A DNA stretch of 45,597 nt, from positions 1-45,597 of the forward strand of contig JAFULC010000042.1 of assembly GCA_017483305.1 (NCBI GenBank), read 5' to 3'. Below are positions 1 through 7,398 of the stretch, in pieces; within the stretch, counting starts at the first letter, position 1; every line of letters starts with the position of its first letter. The notes beneath the pieces are model-generated. The model was not told where the DNA came from, did no database searches, and worked only from the letters and a program-made list of their open reading frames with translations. Both the position numbers and the translations under genes were made by a program. The stretch is from Clostridia bacterium. Its GTDB lineage: Bacteria; Bacillota; Clostridia; Oscillospirales; CAG-272.

Positions 1-38
1 CGACGAGCAAAGCTCGCCGAGCCGCTTCTCATCAAGCT

Positions 39-76
39 CCGTAATTATGATGCAAACGAGTGCATCATAATTACGG
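39..76. repeat. Perfect 16-bp hairpin abutting tRNA-Ser
   Basis: Arms 39-54 and 61-76 are exact reverse complements around a 6-nt loop (aacgag). The right arm ends with the first two G of the tRNA-Ser acceptor stem, so this hairpin and the mature tRNA 5' end compete for the same bases. There is no T-tract, so it is not a standard terminator. It could be a leader structure for processing, or the edge of another repeat copy. Confidence 0.7.
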
Positions 77-164
77 AGAGATATCGAAGTGGTCATAACG
101 GGGCTGACTCGAAATCAGTTTGTGCCAAAAGCACACGAGGGTTCGAATCCCTCTCTCTCCGCCA
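75..164 (+). tRNA. tRNA-Ser (anticodon CGA), CCA encoded
   Basis: The acceptor stem GGAGAGA (75-81) pairs with TCTCTCC (154-160), followed by discriminator G161 and an encoded CCA. The anticodon loop CTCGAAA gives anticodon CGA, which reads UCG. A long variable arm (TTTGTGCCAAAAGCACACGA) marks it as a class II serine tRNA, and the T-arm is GAGGGTTCGAATCCCTC with a normal 7-nt loop. It is followed directly by a terminator and then by partial copies of its own 3' end. Confidence 0.95.
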
Positions 165-170
165 TAAAAA

Positions 171-202
171 CAAAGAGGAGCTTCTGCTCCTCTTTGTTTT
201 TA
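171..202 (+). terminator. Intrinsic terminator of tRNA-Ser
   Basis: The stem caaagaggagc (171-181) / gctcctctttg (186-196) has a TTCT loop and is followed by TTTTTA. It begins 6 nt after the tRNA CCA. The same right arm and T-tract recur at about 311-330 in the downstream array. Confidence 0.9.
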
Positions 203-383
203 TACCGTAGAGCGAGGGTCGCTCGAGACCGATCACCAAAGCCGCAGGCTTTGTGTATGGGTTCAGAATCCCGTCCTCATCTGTAGGATAATTGCCATTG
301 GGAGAGCTTTTGCTCCTCTTTGTTTTTATACCGTCGAGAAAGGGTCGCTCGAAGTCGATCTCCAAAGCGATAGCTTTGGAAAA

Positions 384-409
384 GGTTCAGAATCCCTCTC
401 TCTCCGCCA
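384..409 (+). pseudogene. tRNA-Ser 3'-end fragment with extra A in T-loop
   Basis: It matches tRNA-Ser 140-164 base for base through CCA, except for one inserted A (GGTTC-A-GAATCC), which makes an 8-nt T-loop. There is no D-arm or anticodon arm upstream, so it is not a functional tRNA. Confidence 0.85.
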
Positions 410-411
410 AT

Positions 412-440
412 GCAAAGGGTGCCAGCGGCACCCTTTTTGC
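412..440 (+). terminator. Terminator hairpin behind tRNA-Ser fragment
   Basis: The stem gcaaagggtgcc / ggcacccttttt(gc) immediately follows the CCA of the fragment. It differs in sequence from the terminator of the intact tRNA-Ser, so the fragment was probably copied from, or left by, a different tRNA locus. Confidence 0.65.
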
Positions 441-599
441 GTTGGCGAAGAGAGAGGGTACAGAGAAATCTCACTCCAAATTCGCCTGCGAATTTGTGAA
501 AAGGTTCAGAATCCCGTCCTCATCTGTAGGATAATTGCCATTGGGAGAGTTTTGCTCCGCAAAACGTCGCCCGTGCCACCGGCACCCTTGATAAATAAT

Positions 600-636
600 T
601 GCCACCCCTACGGCGCGATGCTGTGAGAGGTGGCAT
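600..636 (-). terminator. Possible terminator after yjbR-like gene
   Basis: The arms tgccacc (600-606) and ggtggca (629-635) enclose a 22-nt loop. On the minus strand the stem is followed by attatttatc, a weak T-rich stretch. It lies just downstream of the yjbR-like stop. Confidence 0.4.
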
Positions 637-644
637 TTTCAGTA

Positions 645-1016
645 TTATTTTGATCTTCTCTTTCTCGTCCTCGTCGCCTCGAAGCTCGCGTTGGTCAGAA
701 ACGCCACCACGTCCTCGGGCGCGTCGGGCAGAATCACCGAGACCCAATGAAGCTTGTTCATGTGATACGCGGGATAGACACCGTCAGACGCCCCGAACGA
801 GCCAAACATCTCGGTCGGCTGCTTGAGATTTACAACGTCGATGATCTCGTCACTCTGAAAGCCGAATTTGCGCCGCGATACCCTCATCACGATCGCATAC
901 CACTTGCGACTGTCCGCGTGACGAAGCACCGCCGTCTCAAAGTCCTCGTCAAACGGGTAGTCGGGCACGGTGCCGTATAAAGCAAGACACGTATCAAAAA
1001 ATTCCTGTTTTGTCAC
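645..1016 (-). CDS. MmcQ/YjbR family protein (DUF419)
   Basis: This is a 123-residue protein of the MmcQ/YjbR family, a small fold related to the CyaY-like/double-wing proteins and often described as DNA-binding; its cellular role is not settled. Family features include the N-terminal helix MTKQEFFDTCLALYGTVPDYPF, the central RHADSRKWYAIVMRV strand pair and NLKQPTE, and the C-terminal HWVSVIL with the helix DAPEDVVAFLTNASFEATR; length and ending are typical of the family. The start is GTG at 1014-1016, chosen because AAAGGAGATCC lies about 6 nt before it. It is a monocistronic gene on the strand opposite to the tRNA array. The identification rests on the whole pattern and is fairly secure, but a function should not be inferred. 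Confidence 0.85.
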   Translation of the reverse strand: MTKQEFFDTCLALYGTVPDYPFDEDFETAVLRHADSRKWYAIVMRVSRRKFGFQSDEIIDVVNLKQPTEMFGSFGASDGVYPAYHMNKLHWVSVILPDAPEDVVAFLTNASFEATRTRKRRSK

Positions 1017-1161
1017 TTGTAGGATCTCCTTTTGGATTACAGCCTGAATTTATTTTAATTTCCCGCATATGTCGTTTTTTGACGAACAGATACAAGGAGA
1101 TACGAGAAGAAAAACGCCGCCTTTTATTGCGATATGCTCAAAGAAGCCTGACGCCGAAGGC

Positions 1162-2526
1162 TCAAATGCTCTCTATCCTTTTAAGCGCCCTTTTGAATTG
1201 GAACGTAAACAAAATTGCGGTAAACGTCACCGCGATCACGTCGGCGATCGGCTCTGCCATATATACTCCGAGGGTGCGATCGCTGACCAAGGTCGGCACT
1301 ATGTAGATCAAAGGCAACAGAAGCACGAATTTTCTCACCACCGCGACGATAACCGAGGACGGCGCGTTTCCAAGCGACACAAAGGTCATCTGACACGCGA
1401 TCTGGATACCGAACAGAAGCATTCCGCAAAAATAGATACGGAGCGCCTTAGCGGTAAAATCAATGAGCTGTGCATCAGGCGTAAAGATCGAAACGAACGC
1501 CCTCGGGAAGATCATAACCGCCGCCCAGAGCGTGACAGAGTAGACAAGGCAGGATACCAGCAGCAGCTTGAATGTCCTTTTCACGCGCGCGCCGTTCCTC
1601 GCTCCGTAATTGTAGCTCAAGATCGGTTGCGCTCCCTGCGCGATTCCCTGAAGCGGCAGCATCGCAAATTGCATCACGCTGGTCAGAATGGTCATCGCGC
1701 CCACGGCAATATCTCCGCCGTAGCCGAGAAGCGAGGAATTAAAGCAGACCGAGATCACGCTCTCGCTTGCCTGCATAATGAATGCCGCAGAGCCGAGCGC
1801 AATACAAGGCATAACGATCTTGGGCGAGGGTATAAGATTTCTCGGCTTAAGCCTTAAAATGCTCCTTTTGCTGCACAAAAACGCCACGACCCACGCGCAA
1901 GAGACCGCTTGTGAAATAACGGTCGCCAAAGCCGCTCCGCGAACACCCATACCGAGTCCGTAGATAAATATAGGGTCAAGAATAATATTCGACACCGCGC
2001 CCACGATGACCGAGATCATCGAGATCCTCGTAAAGCCCTGCGCGGTCACAAAGGCGTTCATTCCAAGAGTCAGCTGAACGAACACCGTGCCGATGGCGTA
2101 TACGCTCATATATTCTGTCGCATATTCGATCGTATTTTTACTTGCGCCGAACGCCAAAAGAAATTCCCTATTCCAGATAAGCAAAACCGCGGTCAGAATT
2201 ACCGAAACGGCGATCTGCAAGCCAAAGCAGCCGCCAAGGGTCTTCTCGGCGCTTTCCATATCCCTTTTTCCCATAAATATAGAAGCCCTCGGCGCTCCGC
2301 CCGAGCTGACGAGTGCGGCAAACGCCGATACGATCATAATAATAGGCATGCAAACGCCCACACCCGTGAGAGCGAGATCGCCCACCTCGGGAATGTGACC
2401 TATGTATATGCGGTCAACGATATTATATAGCATGTTGATAAGCTGGGCGATCACTGTCGGCACGGCGAGCCTGAACAAAAGCTTACCGACAGGAGCCGTT
2501 CCCAGCATTTCTTTTCTGTCTGTCAT
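1162..2526 (-). CDS. MATE family multidrug/Na+ efflux transporter
   Basis: This 454-residue polytopic membrane protein has the twelve hydrophobic segments and two-fold internal repeat of MATE antiporters, which export drugs or metabolites in exchange for Na+ or H+. The MATE signature near the N terminus is clear (RLAVPTVIAQLINMLYNIVD, then IYIGHIPEVGDLALTGVG), as is the second-half repeat around QGAQPILSYNYGARN. It is closest to the MepA/NorM-like branch of Firmicutes. The start is ATG 2524-2526 with GGAG at 2539-2542. An upstream in-frame ATG at 2571 is rejected because it lies inside the -10 region of the promoter. There is no adjacent regulator. The substrate cannot be read from sequence. 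Confidence 0.92.
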   Translation of the reverse strand: MTDRKEMLGTAPVGKLLFRLAVPTVIAQLINMLYNIVDRIYIGHIPEVGDLALTGVGVCMPIIMIVSAFAALVSSGGAPRASIFMGKRDMESAEKTLGGCFGLQIAVSVILTAVLLIWNREFLLAFGASKNTIEYATEYMSVYAIGTVFVQLTLGMNAFVTAQGFTRISMISVIVGAVSNIILDPIFIYGLGMGVRGAALATVISQAVSCAWVVAFLCSKRSILRLKPRNLIPSPKIVMPCIALGSAAFIMQASESVISVCFNSSLLGYGGDIAVGAMTILTSVMQFAMLPLQGIAQGAQPILSYNYGARNGARVKRTFKLLLVSCLVYSVTLWAAVMIFPRAFVSIFTPDAQLIDFTAKALRIYFCGMLLFGIQIACQMTFVSLGNAPSSVIVAVVRKFVLLLPLIYIVPTLVSDRTLGVYMAEPIADVIAVTFTAILFTFQFKRALKRIESI

Positions 2527-2561
2527 ATACCTGTTTTTCTCCGTTTTTTGTGTTTTTTTAT

Positions 2562-2590
2562 ATTGTAGCATACTTTTATGAACTTTTCAA
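2562..2590 (-). promoter_or_regulatory. Sigma-A promoter of MATE gene
   Basis: On the minus strand, TTGAAA (2585-2590), a 17-bp spacer ending in TGC, and TACAAT (2562-2567). The ATG at 2571 overlaps this site, which fixes the translation start downstream at 2526. Confidence 0.8.
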
Positions 2591-2628
2591 TAAATTAAGC
2601 GGTGGGAAGGCAAAATATTATTCAATTA

Positions 2629-2657
2629 TTGACATACCCCCCAAGTCGTGCTATAAT
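2629..2657 (+). promoter_or_regulatory. Sigma-A promoter of MBL/ktr unit
   Basis: A perfect TTGACA (2629-2634), 17-bp spacer and TATAAT (2652-2657), 33 bp before the ATG of the MBL-fold gene. It is back to back with the MATE promoter. Confidence 0.88.
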
Positions 2658-2689
2658 TAACGTATCGACACTCTTATGGGGAGGCAAAA

Positions 2690-3463
2690 ATGAGGATCAC
2701 GTCACTTCTTGAAAACACCACCGAGCGCGACGATATGCAGATCGAGCACGGACTTTCGCTTTATATCGAGACCGACCGCCACAAAATTCTTTTCGATATG
2801 GGTCAGACCGATATGTTCTTTGAGAACGCAAAGGTGCTCGGGATCGATCTATCCACGGTCGACCTCGCAATCCTCTCACACGGTCACTACGACCACGGCG
2901 GCGGACTGAAAAAATTTCTCGAGATCAACTCCCACGCGCCCGTGTATATCCACAAGGATGCCTTTCTTCCCTACTACGACGAGGATAAATACATCGGTCT
3001 CGACCTCTCGCTCAAGGACGAGCCGAGGATTGTGTTTACCGACAACGAATATAAGATCGACAGCACCCTCTCCCTCTTTTCCTGCAACGGCAGAGAGAGA
3101 AAGCGCCCCCCGATGCCCTCGGCACTGACCGAGAAGGTGGGGGAAAGCCTCATCCCCGACAAGTTTCTCCACGAGCAGTATCTTCTGATCGAGGAGAGCG
3201 GTAAAAAGGTGCTGATAAGCGGCTGCTCGCACAAGGGCGTGCTCGATATTGCCGAATGGTTTGCTCCCGACGTGCTGGTCGGAGGCTTCCATTACTCAAG
3301 GCTCGCGCTCGACGACCGACTTGCAGACGCGGCAAGGGAGCTTGCGGCATATCCCACCGCCTTTTATACCTGCCACTGTACAGGCCGCGCGCAGTACGAC
3401 TTTATGAAGCAATATATGCCCTCGCTCTGCTACCTCTCTTGCGGACAGAGCGTGGAGGTGTAA
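2690..3463 (+). CDS. MBL-fold metallohydrolase
   Basis: This 257-residue metallo-beta-lactamase-fold enzyme carries the metal motif SHGHYDHGGG (His64, His66, Asp68, His69). Further likely metal ligands are His181 (GCSHKG) and His229 (TCHCTG). It resembles the group annotated as dihydropterin ribofuranosylaminobenzene phosphate synthase-like (MJ0301 type), whose members are widespread in Clostridia; the annotation is by homology group and the substrate is unknown. It has no signal peptide, so it is cytosolic. GGGGAGG (2678-2684) sets the start. It is the first gene after a consensus promoter, 30 bp before the potassium channel gene, and no terminator lies between them, so they probably share a transcript. 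Confidence 0.88.
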   Translation: MRITSLLENTTERDDMQIEHGLSLYIETDRHKILFDMGQTDMFFENAKVLGIDLSTVDLAILSHGHYDHGGGLKKFLEINSHAPVYIHKDAFLPYYDEDKYIGLDLSLKDEPRIVFTDNEYKIDSTLSLFSCNGRERKRPPMPSALTEKVGESLIPDKFLHEQYLLIEESGKKVLISGCSHKGVLDIAEWFAPDVLVGGFHYSRLALDDRLADAARELAAYPTAFYTCHCTGRAQYDFMKQYMPSLCYLSCGQSVEV

Positions 3464-3493
3464 AATTTCCACAGGATCTAACCTAAAACCACT

Positions 3494-4852
3494 ATGAAAA
3501 CAAAAAAATTCACCCTAACAACAACGCAGATCATTCTGCTGAGCTTTCTTGTGACGGTCTTGCTCGGAAGTCTGCTTTTGGCTCTGCCGATCAGCTCGGC
3601 GAGCGGTAAGGCAGTTCCCTATCTCGACGCGCTCTTCACGGCAACGACCTCGACCTGCGTGACGGGACTTGTCACACTCCCCACGGTATCGACCTGGAGC
3701 ATCTTCGGTCAGGTAGTCATTCTGATACTGATACAGATCGGAGGACTCGGCATCATAACGATAATGTCGGGGCTTATGCTCCTGCTGCACAGAAAAATGG
3801 GCATCGGCGACCGACTGCTCATTCAGGACGCCTTCAACCTCAACACTATGTCGGGACTTGCAAAATTCGTCAAGAACGTCCTTTTCGGCACGCTGATCAT
3901 CGAGGGCATCGGCGCTCTGCTCTATATGACCGTTTTCGTGCCCGAATTCGGCGCGCGCGGCATCTGGATCTCGGTCTACACCGCGATCTCCGCATTTTGT
4001 AACGCGGGAATCGATATAATCGCGGAAAACAGCCTTTGCAATTACGTCACCAGCCCCACAGTCAACCTCGTAACCTCCGCGCTCATCATTCTCGGCGGTC
4101 TTGGCTATATCGTCTGGTGGGACGTGCTCCGCGTGATCAGAAGCCGCACCAAGAAGAACCGCAGGATCTTCAGACACCTGACCCTCCACTCAAAGATCGC
4201 GATCACCGTCACGGCAGCGCTCATCCTCGTCGGCGCGGCACTGATCTTCATTTTTGAATACAACAATCCCAAAACCATTGGAAATATGTCGCTTTTCGAC
4301 AAAATTCAGGTCTCGTTCTTCCAGTCGGTCACCACAAGAACGGCAGGCTTTGCCTCGGTTCCGCAGGAAAATCTGACCAACGCCTCGGCGGCAATATCGA
4401 TCCTTCTTATGATGGTAGGCGGCTCGCCCGTCGGAACTGCGGGCGGAATGAAGACCCTCACGCTCGCCGTACTGCTCTGCTCCGCGTTTGCCACGGTGAG
4501 AAATAAGAGCAACGCGACCCTGTTCGGTCGGCGCATCTCCGAGGACTCGGTCAAAAAGGCGGTCGCCGTCGCGGTCACCTTCCTGGTCATCTGCGCCGCC
4601 TCGACTCTGCTTCTGATGGCAACGAACGACGCACCCGCGCTCGACACGGTATATGAAACGGTCAGCGCAACGGCAACAGTCGGTCTTTCAAGGAATCTGA
4701 CGGCATCGCTTGACAGCTTCGGCAAGCTTGTCATCATTTTCACGATGTATTTCGGCAGAGTCGGACCGATCTCACTCGCGGTCGCGCTCGGCAGCAGCAC
4801 CGACAGCAGAAATCTTATTTCCGAGCCGACCGAGGAGATCAGCATCGGATAA
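3494..4852 (+). CDS. ktrB: TrkH/KtrB family potassium uptake subunit
   Basis: This is a 452-residue integral membrane protein of the SKT (Trk/Ktr/HKT) superfamily. Four pore-loop repeats are visible: TSTCVTGLV (about 52-60), SAFCNAGID, TTRTAGFASV and SATATVGLS, which together form the K+ selectivity filter. The short length and absence of the extra N-terminal helices of TrkH favour the KtrB (YkrM/KtrD) type, a Na+-dependent K+ importer. A weak ribosome site precedes the ATG. The gene is followed 55 bp later by a KtrA-like RCK protein, which is the expected gating partner. The operon context and length support Ktr rather than Trk, although some annotation pipelines will call it TrkH. Confidence 0.92.
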   Translation: MKTKKFTLTTTQIILLSFLVTVLLGSLLLALPISSASGKAVPYLDALFTATTSTCVTGLVTLPTVSTWSIFGQVVILILIQIGGLGIITIMSGLMLLLHRKMGIGDRLLIQDAFNLNTMSGLAKFVKNVLFGTLIIEGIGALLYMTVFVPEFGARGIWISVYTAISAFCNAGIDIIAENSLCNYVTSPTVNLVTSALIILGGLGYIVWWDVLRVIRSRTKKNRRIFRHLTLHSKIAITVTAALILVGAALIFIFEYNNPKTIGNMSLFDKIQVSFFQSVTTRTAGFASVPQENLTNASAAISILLMMVGGSPVGTAGGMKTLTLAVLLCSAFATVRNKSNATLFGRRISEDSVKKAVAVAVTFLVICAASTLLLMATNDAPALDTVYETVSATATVGLSRNLTASLDSFGKLVIIFTMYFGRVGPISLAVALGSSTDSRNLISEPTEEISIG

Positions 4853-4907
4853 TCAAGGTCAAAAACGATAATTATTGTGCCGCCGCGTGCGGCAGAACGG
4901 AGAATAT

Positions 4908-5558
4908 ATGAAATCAAAGAAAACCTATGCAGTCTTTGGACTTGGAAGATACGGCACGGCAGTAGCACGTGAGCTTGTTGAGAACGGAATGGAGGTAATC
5001 GCGATCGATACCGACCAGCGAACCGTAAACGAGGCGGCAGCCTGCCTCCCTGTCTGCAAGTGCGCCGACGTGACCGACGCGGACGTTATCTCACGCCTCG
5101 GCATCGGCAACATCGACACCGTTATCGTGTGTATGGCAGGCAACCTTGAGGCAAGCGTGATGGCAATTGCGCTTTGCAAGGAGGCGGGCGTTAAGACCGT
5201 TATCGCGAAGTGCGGCAGCGAGATGCACCGGAAGATCCTGCTCCGTGTGGGCGCGGATCAGGTGGTCTTCCCCGAGAACGAGTCGGGCACGAGACTTGCG
5301 AAAAACCTTTTGAGCTCGGGCTTTATCGATATGATCTCTCTGTCGAAGGACGTGTCGATGGTCGAGATCGACGTCAAGGACGAGTGGATCGGCAAAAACC
5401 TCATCGAGCTCAACCTCCGCAAAAAATACGGATTTAACATCGTCGCTCTGAAAAAGGGCGAGAAGGTCAGCGTAAGCATCAATCCCGAGCAGGCGCTCGA
5501 CGGTGAGACCACACTCATCGTCATCGCCAACACCTCAAAGCTCGAAAAGCTGAAATAA
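4908..5558 (+). CDS. ktrA: KtrA/TrkA RCK gating subunit
   Basis: A 216-residue cytosolic regulator of the potassium channel. An N-terminal RCK_N Rossmann domain has FGLGRYGTAVA (GxGxxG, residues 10-20) and the acidic end of beta-2 (IAIDTD), consistent with ATP/ADP or NAD(H) binding. A C-terminal RCK_C domain spans about 135-216. It should form the octameric ring under KtrB that opens the channel on ATP. The start is the ATG at 4908 with CGGAG 6 nt upstream; an in-frame ATG at 4875 lacks a ribosome site and would add 11 residues unlike the family. It is followed by a strong terminator, which ends the MBL-ktrB-ktrA unit. Confidence 0.92.
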   Translation: MKSKKTYAVFGLGRYGTAVARELVENGMEVIAIDTDQRTVNEAAACLPVCKCADVTDADVISRLGIGNIDTVIVCMAGNLEASVMAIALCKEAGVKTVIAKCGSEMHRKILLRVGADQVVFPENESGTRLAKNLLSSGFIDMISLSKDVSMVEIDVKDEWIGKNLIELNLRKKYGFNIVALKKGEKVSVSINPEQALDGETTLIVIANTSKLEKLK

Positions 5559-5569
5559 GCACACACAAA

Positions 5570-5601
5570 ACACCGCCGAGGAGCACTCGGCGGTGTTTTT
5601 C
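5570..5601 (+). terminator. Terminator of MBL-ktrB-ktrA unit
   Basis: The stem acaccgccgag (5570-5580) / ctcggcggtgt (5586-5596) has a 5-nt loop and is followed by TTTTT. Runs of A on the left side make it usable also by the converging minus-strand genes. Confidence 0.9.
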
Positions 5602-5618
5602 TGTATTACGGGCAAAAA

Positions 5619-5999
5619 TTATTTCTCCCTTACGGTCTCGCCCTTCCAATCGTTAATGCCGCCGAACTCGATGACGTTTTTGTATCCGAGCGCGACCAGC
5701 TTCTCTGCCGCCTCTTTGCTTCGGCGACCGCTGCGGCAGTAGACGAAAATGAGCTGATCCTTGTCGGGCAGCAGTGCGATCTCATCCGTGCCGATGCTCT
5801 CGTTGGGAATATTGATAGCGCCGAGAATGTGTCTTTCCTCATACTCCTCAAGGGTCCTTACGTCAACGATGAGATATCCCGTCTCCTCCTCCATCATTCT
5901 CTGCGCCTCCTCGGAGCTGACCTGACGGTAGTTCCCTCCCGCGCAGCCCGTAAAGAGCATCGCGAAGAGAATTATCGGTATCAATCTTTTTATTTTCAT
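5619..5999 (-). CDS. Rhodanese-domain lipoprotein
   Basis: This 126-residue protein has a lipoprotein signal peptide (KIKRLIPIILFAMLFTGC, lipidated Cys19), so it is anchored outside the membrane. A single rhodanese domain occupies about 28-126, with DVRTLEEY (Asp45, Arg47), HILGAINIP and the active loop YCRSGRRS (catalytic Cys87). Rhodaneses move sulfane sulfur or bind thiols; extracellular single-domain forms are common in Firmicutes and their substrate is unknown. The start has GGAG about 7 nt upstream. It lies 18 bp after the nicotinamidase-like gene on the same strand and is probably co-transcribed with it. The -3 position of the lipobox is Phe, which is slightly atypical but acceptable. 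Confidence 0.9.
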   Translation of the reverse strand: MKIKRLIPIILFAMLFTGCAGGNYRQVSSEEAQRMMEEETGYLIVDVRTLEEYEERHILGAINIPNESIGTDEIALLPDKDQLIFVYCRSGRRSKEAAEKLVALGYKNVIEFGGINDWKGETVREK

Positions 6000-6017
6000 A
6001 TCCTATCTCCGTTAAAT

Positions 6018-6524
6018 TCAAATAATTTCTATCTGTACCGCTCTCATCGCGTCGAGCGCGGTATTGTGGCTTTCCTCGGTCACTCCTGCCGAGCAATCGG
6101 CAATGACCGAGATCGGCACCTCGGGAAATGCCGCCTTGAGTATCATCGCGTTGGAGATGACACAAATATCGGTACAAAGACCGCAAAGCTCTATGCTCTC
6201 GATCTCCTCGCCAAAGCTCTCGATAAGGCTCGGAAGTTGGGTGCTGCCGAAGGTGAGCTTGTCAATGACTGTTTTTGCAAAGGGAGCAAGCTCGGGGCAG
6301 ATCTGCCAGCCCTCGCTGTCCTTTATACAGTGCGGCACGGGGAGCTTTTTGCCCTCCTGCGTGGTCATATAGTCATCAAAATGCGTGTCGCGAGTGAAAA
6401 TGACTCTGCCGTCAAAGCCCTTCACCCTCTCAAGCACGCGCGGAATGATCGCCTCGGCGTGAGCGCTGCCGAGACTTCCGACCGTAAAATCGACCTGCAT
6501 ATCAACTACAATAAGGTATTTCAT
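6018..6524 (-). CDS. Cysteine hydrolase, nicotinamidase/isochorismatase fold
   Basis: This 168-residue enzyme of the isochorismatase-like cysteine hydrolase superfamily has a complete catalytic triad: Asp8 (VVDMQ), Lys89 (VIDKLTFGS) and Cys121 (GLCTDICV). The segment TRDTHFDDY followed by PVPHCI resembles the metal-binding Asp/His/His set of nicotinamidase PncA, so deamidation of nicotinamide to nicotinate in NAD salvage is the most likely reaction. Short length and the TDICV motif are typical of clostridial members annotated as isochorismatase family. GGAGG precedes the ATG at 6524. It is first in a two-gene unit with the rhodanese lipoprotein. Confidence 0.88.
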   Translation of the reverse strand: MKYLIVVDMQVDFTVGSLGSAHAEAIIPRVLERVKGFDGRVIFTRDTHFDDYMTTQEGKKLPVPHCIKDSEGWQICPELAPFAKTVIDKLTFGSTQLPSLIESFGEEIESIELCGLCTDICVISNAMILKAAFPEVPISVIADCSAGVTEESHNTALDAMRAVQIEII

Positions 6525-6559
6525 ACGTCCTCCGTTGCTTTTGCATTAATTCTACCCTA

Positions 6560-6588
6560 ATTGTACCACATTTTCAAGCCTATTGCAA
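6560..6588 (-). promoter_or_regulatory. Promoter of nicotinamidase-rhodanese unit
   Basis: On the minus strand, TTGCAA (6583-6588), 17-bp spacer, TACAAT (6560-6565). The -35 is one step from consensus. Confidence 0.65.
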
Positions 6589-6680
6589 CCGTATTTGTCA
6601 AATTTTCCCCGCACGTATTTTTTATTTTCGCATAGAATGGTAAGGAAGCAACAATTCTGACTGAAGAAAGGAAATTTGCC

Positions 6681-6911
6681 ATGATGCTCGACAAAAAGGC
6701 AGTTAATATGCTACTTACGCTCGACGACGCAAGGCTTGCCCTGGTGATAAAAAAGATCGCAAGCGACGCGGGGATCGACGCGACGAATCTTAAGATCGGG
6801 CCCTCCGAGATCGCAGGCATCCGCGCCGCCCACTCTACCGCCACCGACAGCGACCTCTCACGCGCCGACGAGCTGATCAAAAGCTTCAAGAGCGGCAAGA
6901 GAGGCTTTTGA
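6681..6911 (+). CDS. Small hypothetical protein, 76 aa
   Basis: I do not recognise this as a named family. It is a soluble helical protein beginning MMLDKKAVNMLLTLDDARL, with a middle helix ALVIKKIASDAGID and a basic C terminus KSFKSGKRGF. GAAAGGAAA lies 8 nt before ATG 6681; a second ATG at 6684 is equally possible. It is first of three short genes spaced by 10 and 27 bp on the same strand. The sequence CATAGAAT at about 6634-6641 resembles the -10 of late sporulation sigma factors, but no matching -35 is seen. Expression during sporulation is a guess from this and from the nearby spore-type genes. Confidence 0.7.
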   Translation: MMLDKKAVNMLLTLDDARLALVIKKIASDAGIDATNLKIGPSEIAGIRAAHSTATDSDLSRADELIKSFKSGKRGF

Positions 6912-6921
6912 GCGAAATGCT

Positions 6922-7371
6922 ATGAACGATCAGGAAAATCTCGCAACCGAAAGAAACGCGGGCAACGACTACCTTTCGGGAATACTTAAGAGCATAATGA
7001 ACGCCCCCGTGCCCGAGGAGCTGACCGATCGAGATCAGCCGAGCGCACCGCCGACAAGCTCCTCTCCCGACATTCTGTCGACCCTGCTTTCAAACCCCGA
7101 GCTGATCTCAAAGCTCCCCTCCCTTATCTCGTCGGTAAAGCCGATGCTCGATATGCTCGGTCTTGGCTCACAGCCGACCGCCGAGACGGGCGCGACGAGA
7201 GATGGCGACAAGGCAGTATCGGCAGGCGTGAGTGTCAAAAGGTCACAGACCGACGATCGCCGCGCGGCACTGCTCTGCGCTATGAAGCCCTATCTGAGCC
7301 ACGACAGACAACAGGCGATCGACTACATCCTAAAGCTCAGTCGCCTCGGCGACCTGCTCAAAACGCTTTAA
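6922..7371 (+). CDS. Hypothetical protein, 149 aa
   Basis: Function unknown. The N-terminal half is polar and Pro/Ser-rich (SAPPTSSSPDILSTLL). It is followed by an amphipathic stretch (NPELISKLPSLISSVKPMLDM) and a conserved-looking C terminus (AALLCAMKPYLSHDRQQAID, then YILKLSRLGDLLKTL). That C-terminal pattern recurs in short clostridial proteins found beside a partner ending in a hydrophobic IGxEELL tail, which is exactly the next gene here. No transmembrane segment or signal peptide is evident. The start is an ATG 10 bp after the previous stop with a poor ribosome site, which suggests translational coupling. It has many Asp, Arg and Ser codons like its neighbours and is not foreign in composition. 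Confidence 0.75.
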   Translation: MNDQENLATERNAGNDYLSGILKSIMNAPVPEELTDRDQPSAPPTSSSPDILSTLLSNPELISKLPSLISSVKPMLDMLGLGSQPTAETGATRDGDKAVSAGVSVKRSQTDDRRAALLCAMKPYLSHDRQQAIDYILKLSRLGDLLKTL

Positions 7372-7398
7372 CCAAAAAAATAACCGTCAGGAGTCTAT

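Larger units (their letters stand above)
203..560 (+). repeat. Array of partial tRNA 3' ends and hairpin spacers
   Basis: No gene is visible here. Three units follow the tRNA-Ser, each starting with a T-arm-like GGTTCAGAATCC at 260, 384 and 503, where the real tRNA has GGTTCGAATCC. Each unit is preceded by a spacer with a short hairpin of the form AAAnnCGnnnGnnTTT (for example ccaaagcgatagctttgg at 362-379). Units at 260-306 and 503-549 are identical over 47 bp. The unit at 384-409 is the tRNA-Ser 3' end through CCA, with its own terminator. Spacers share GGGTCGCTCGA before the hairpin and GAAAA or similar before GGTTCA. Confidence 0.8.

Noticed and set aside
384-409. A second functional tRNA-Ser
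   Set aside because: Only the T-arm and the acceptor 3' strand are present, with an 8-nt T-loop. There is no D-arm, anticodon arm or 5' acceptor strand.
2571-2571. Upstream ATG for the MATE protein
   Set aside because: It lies in the -10 region of a good promoter and has no ribosome site.
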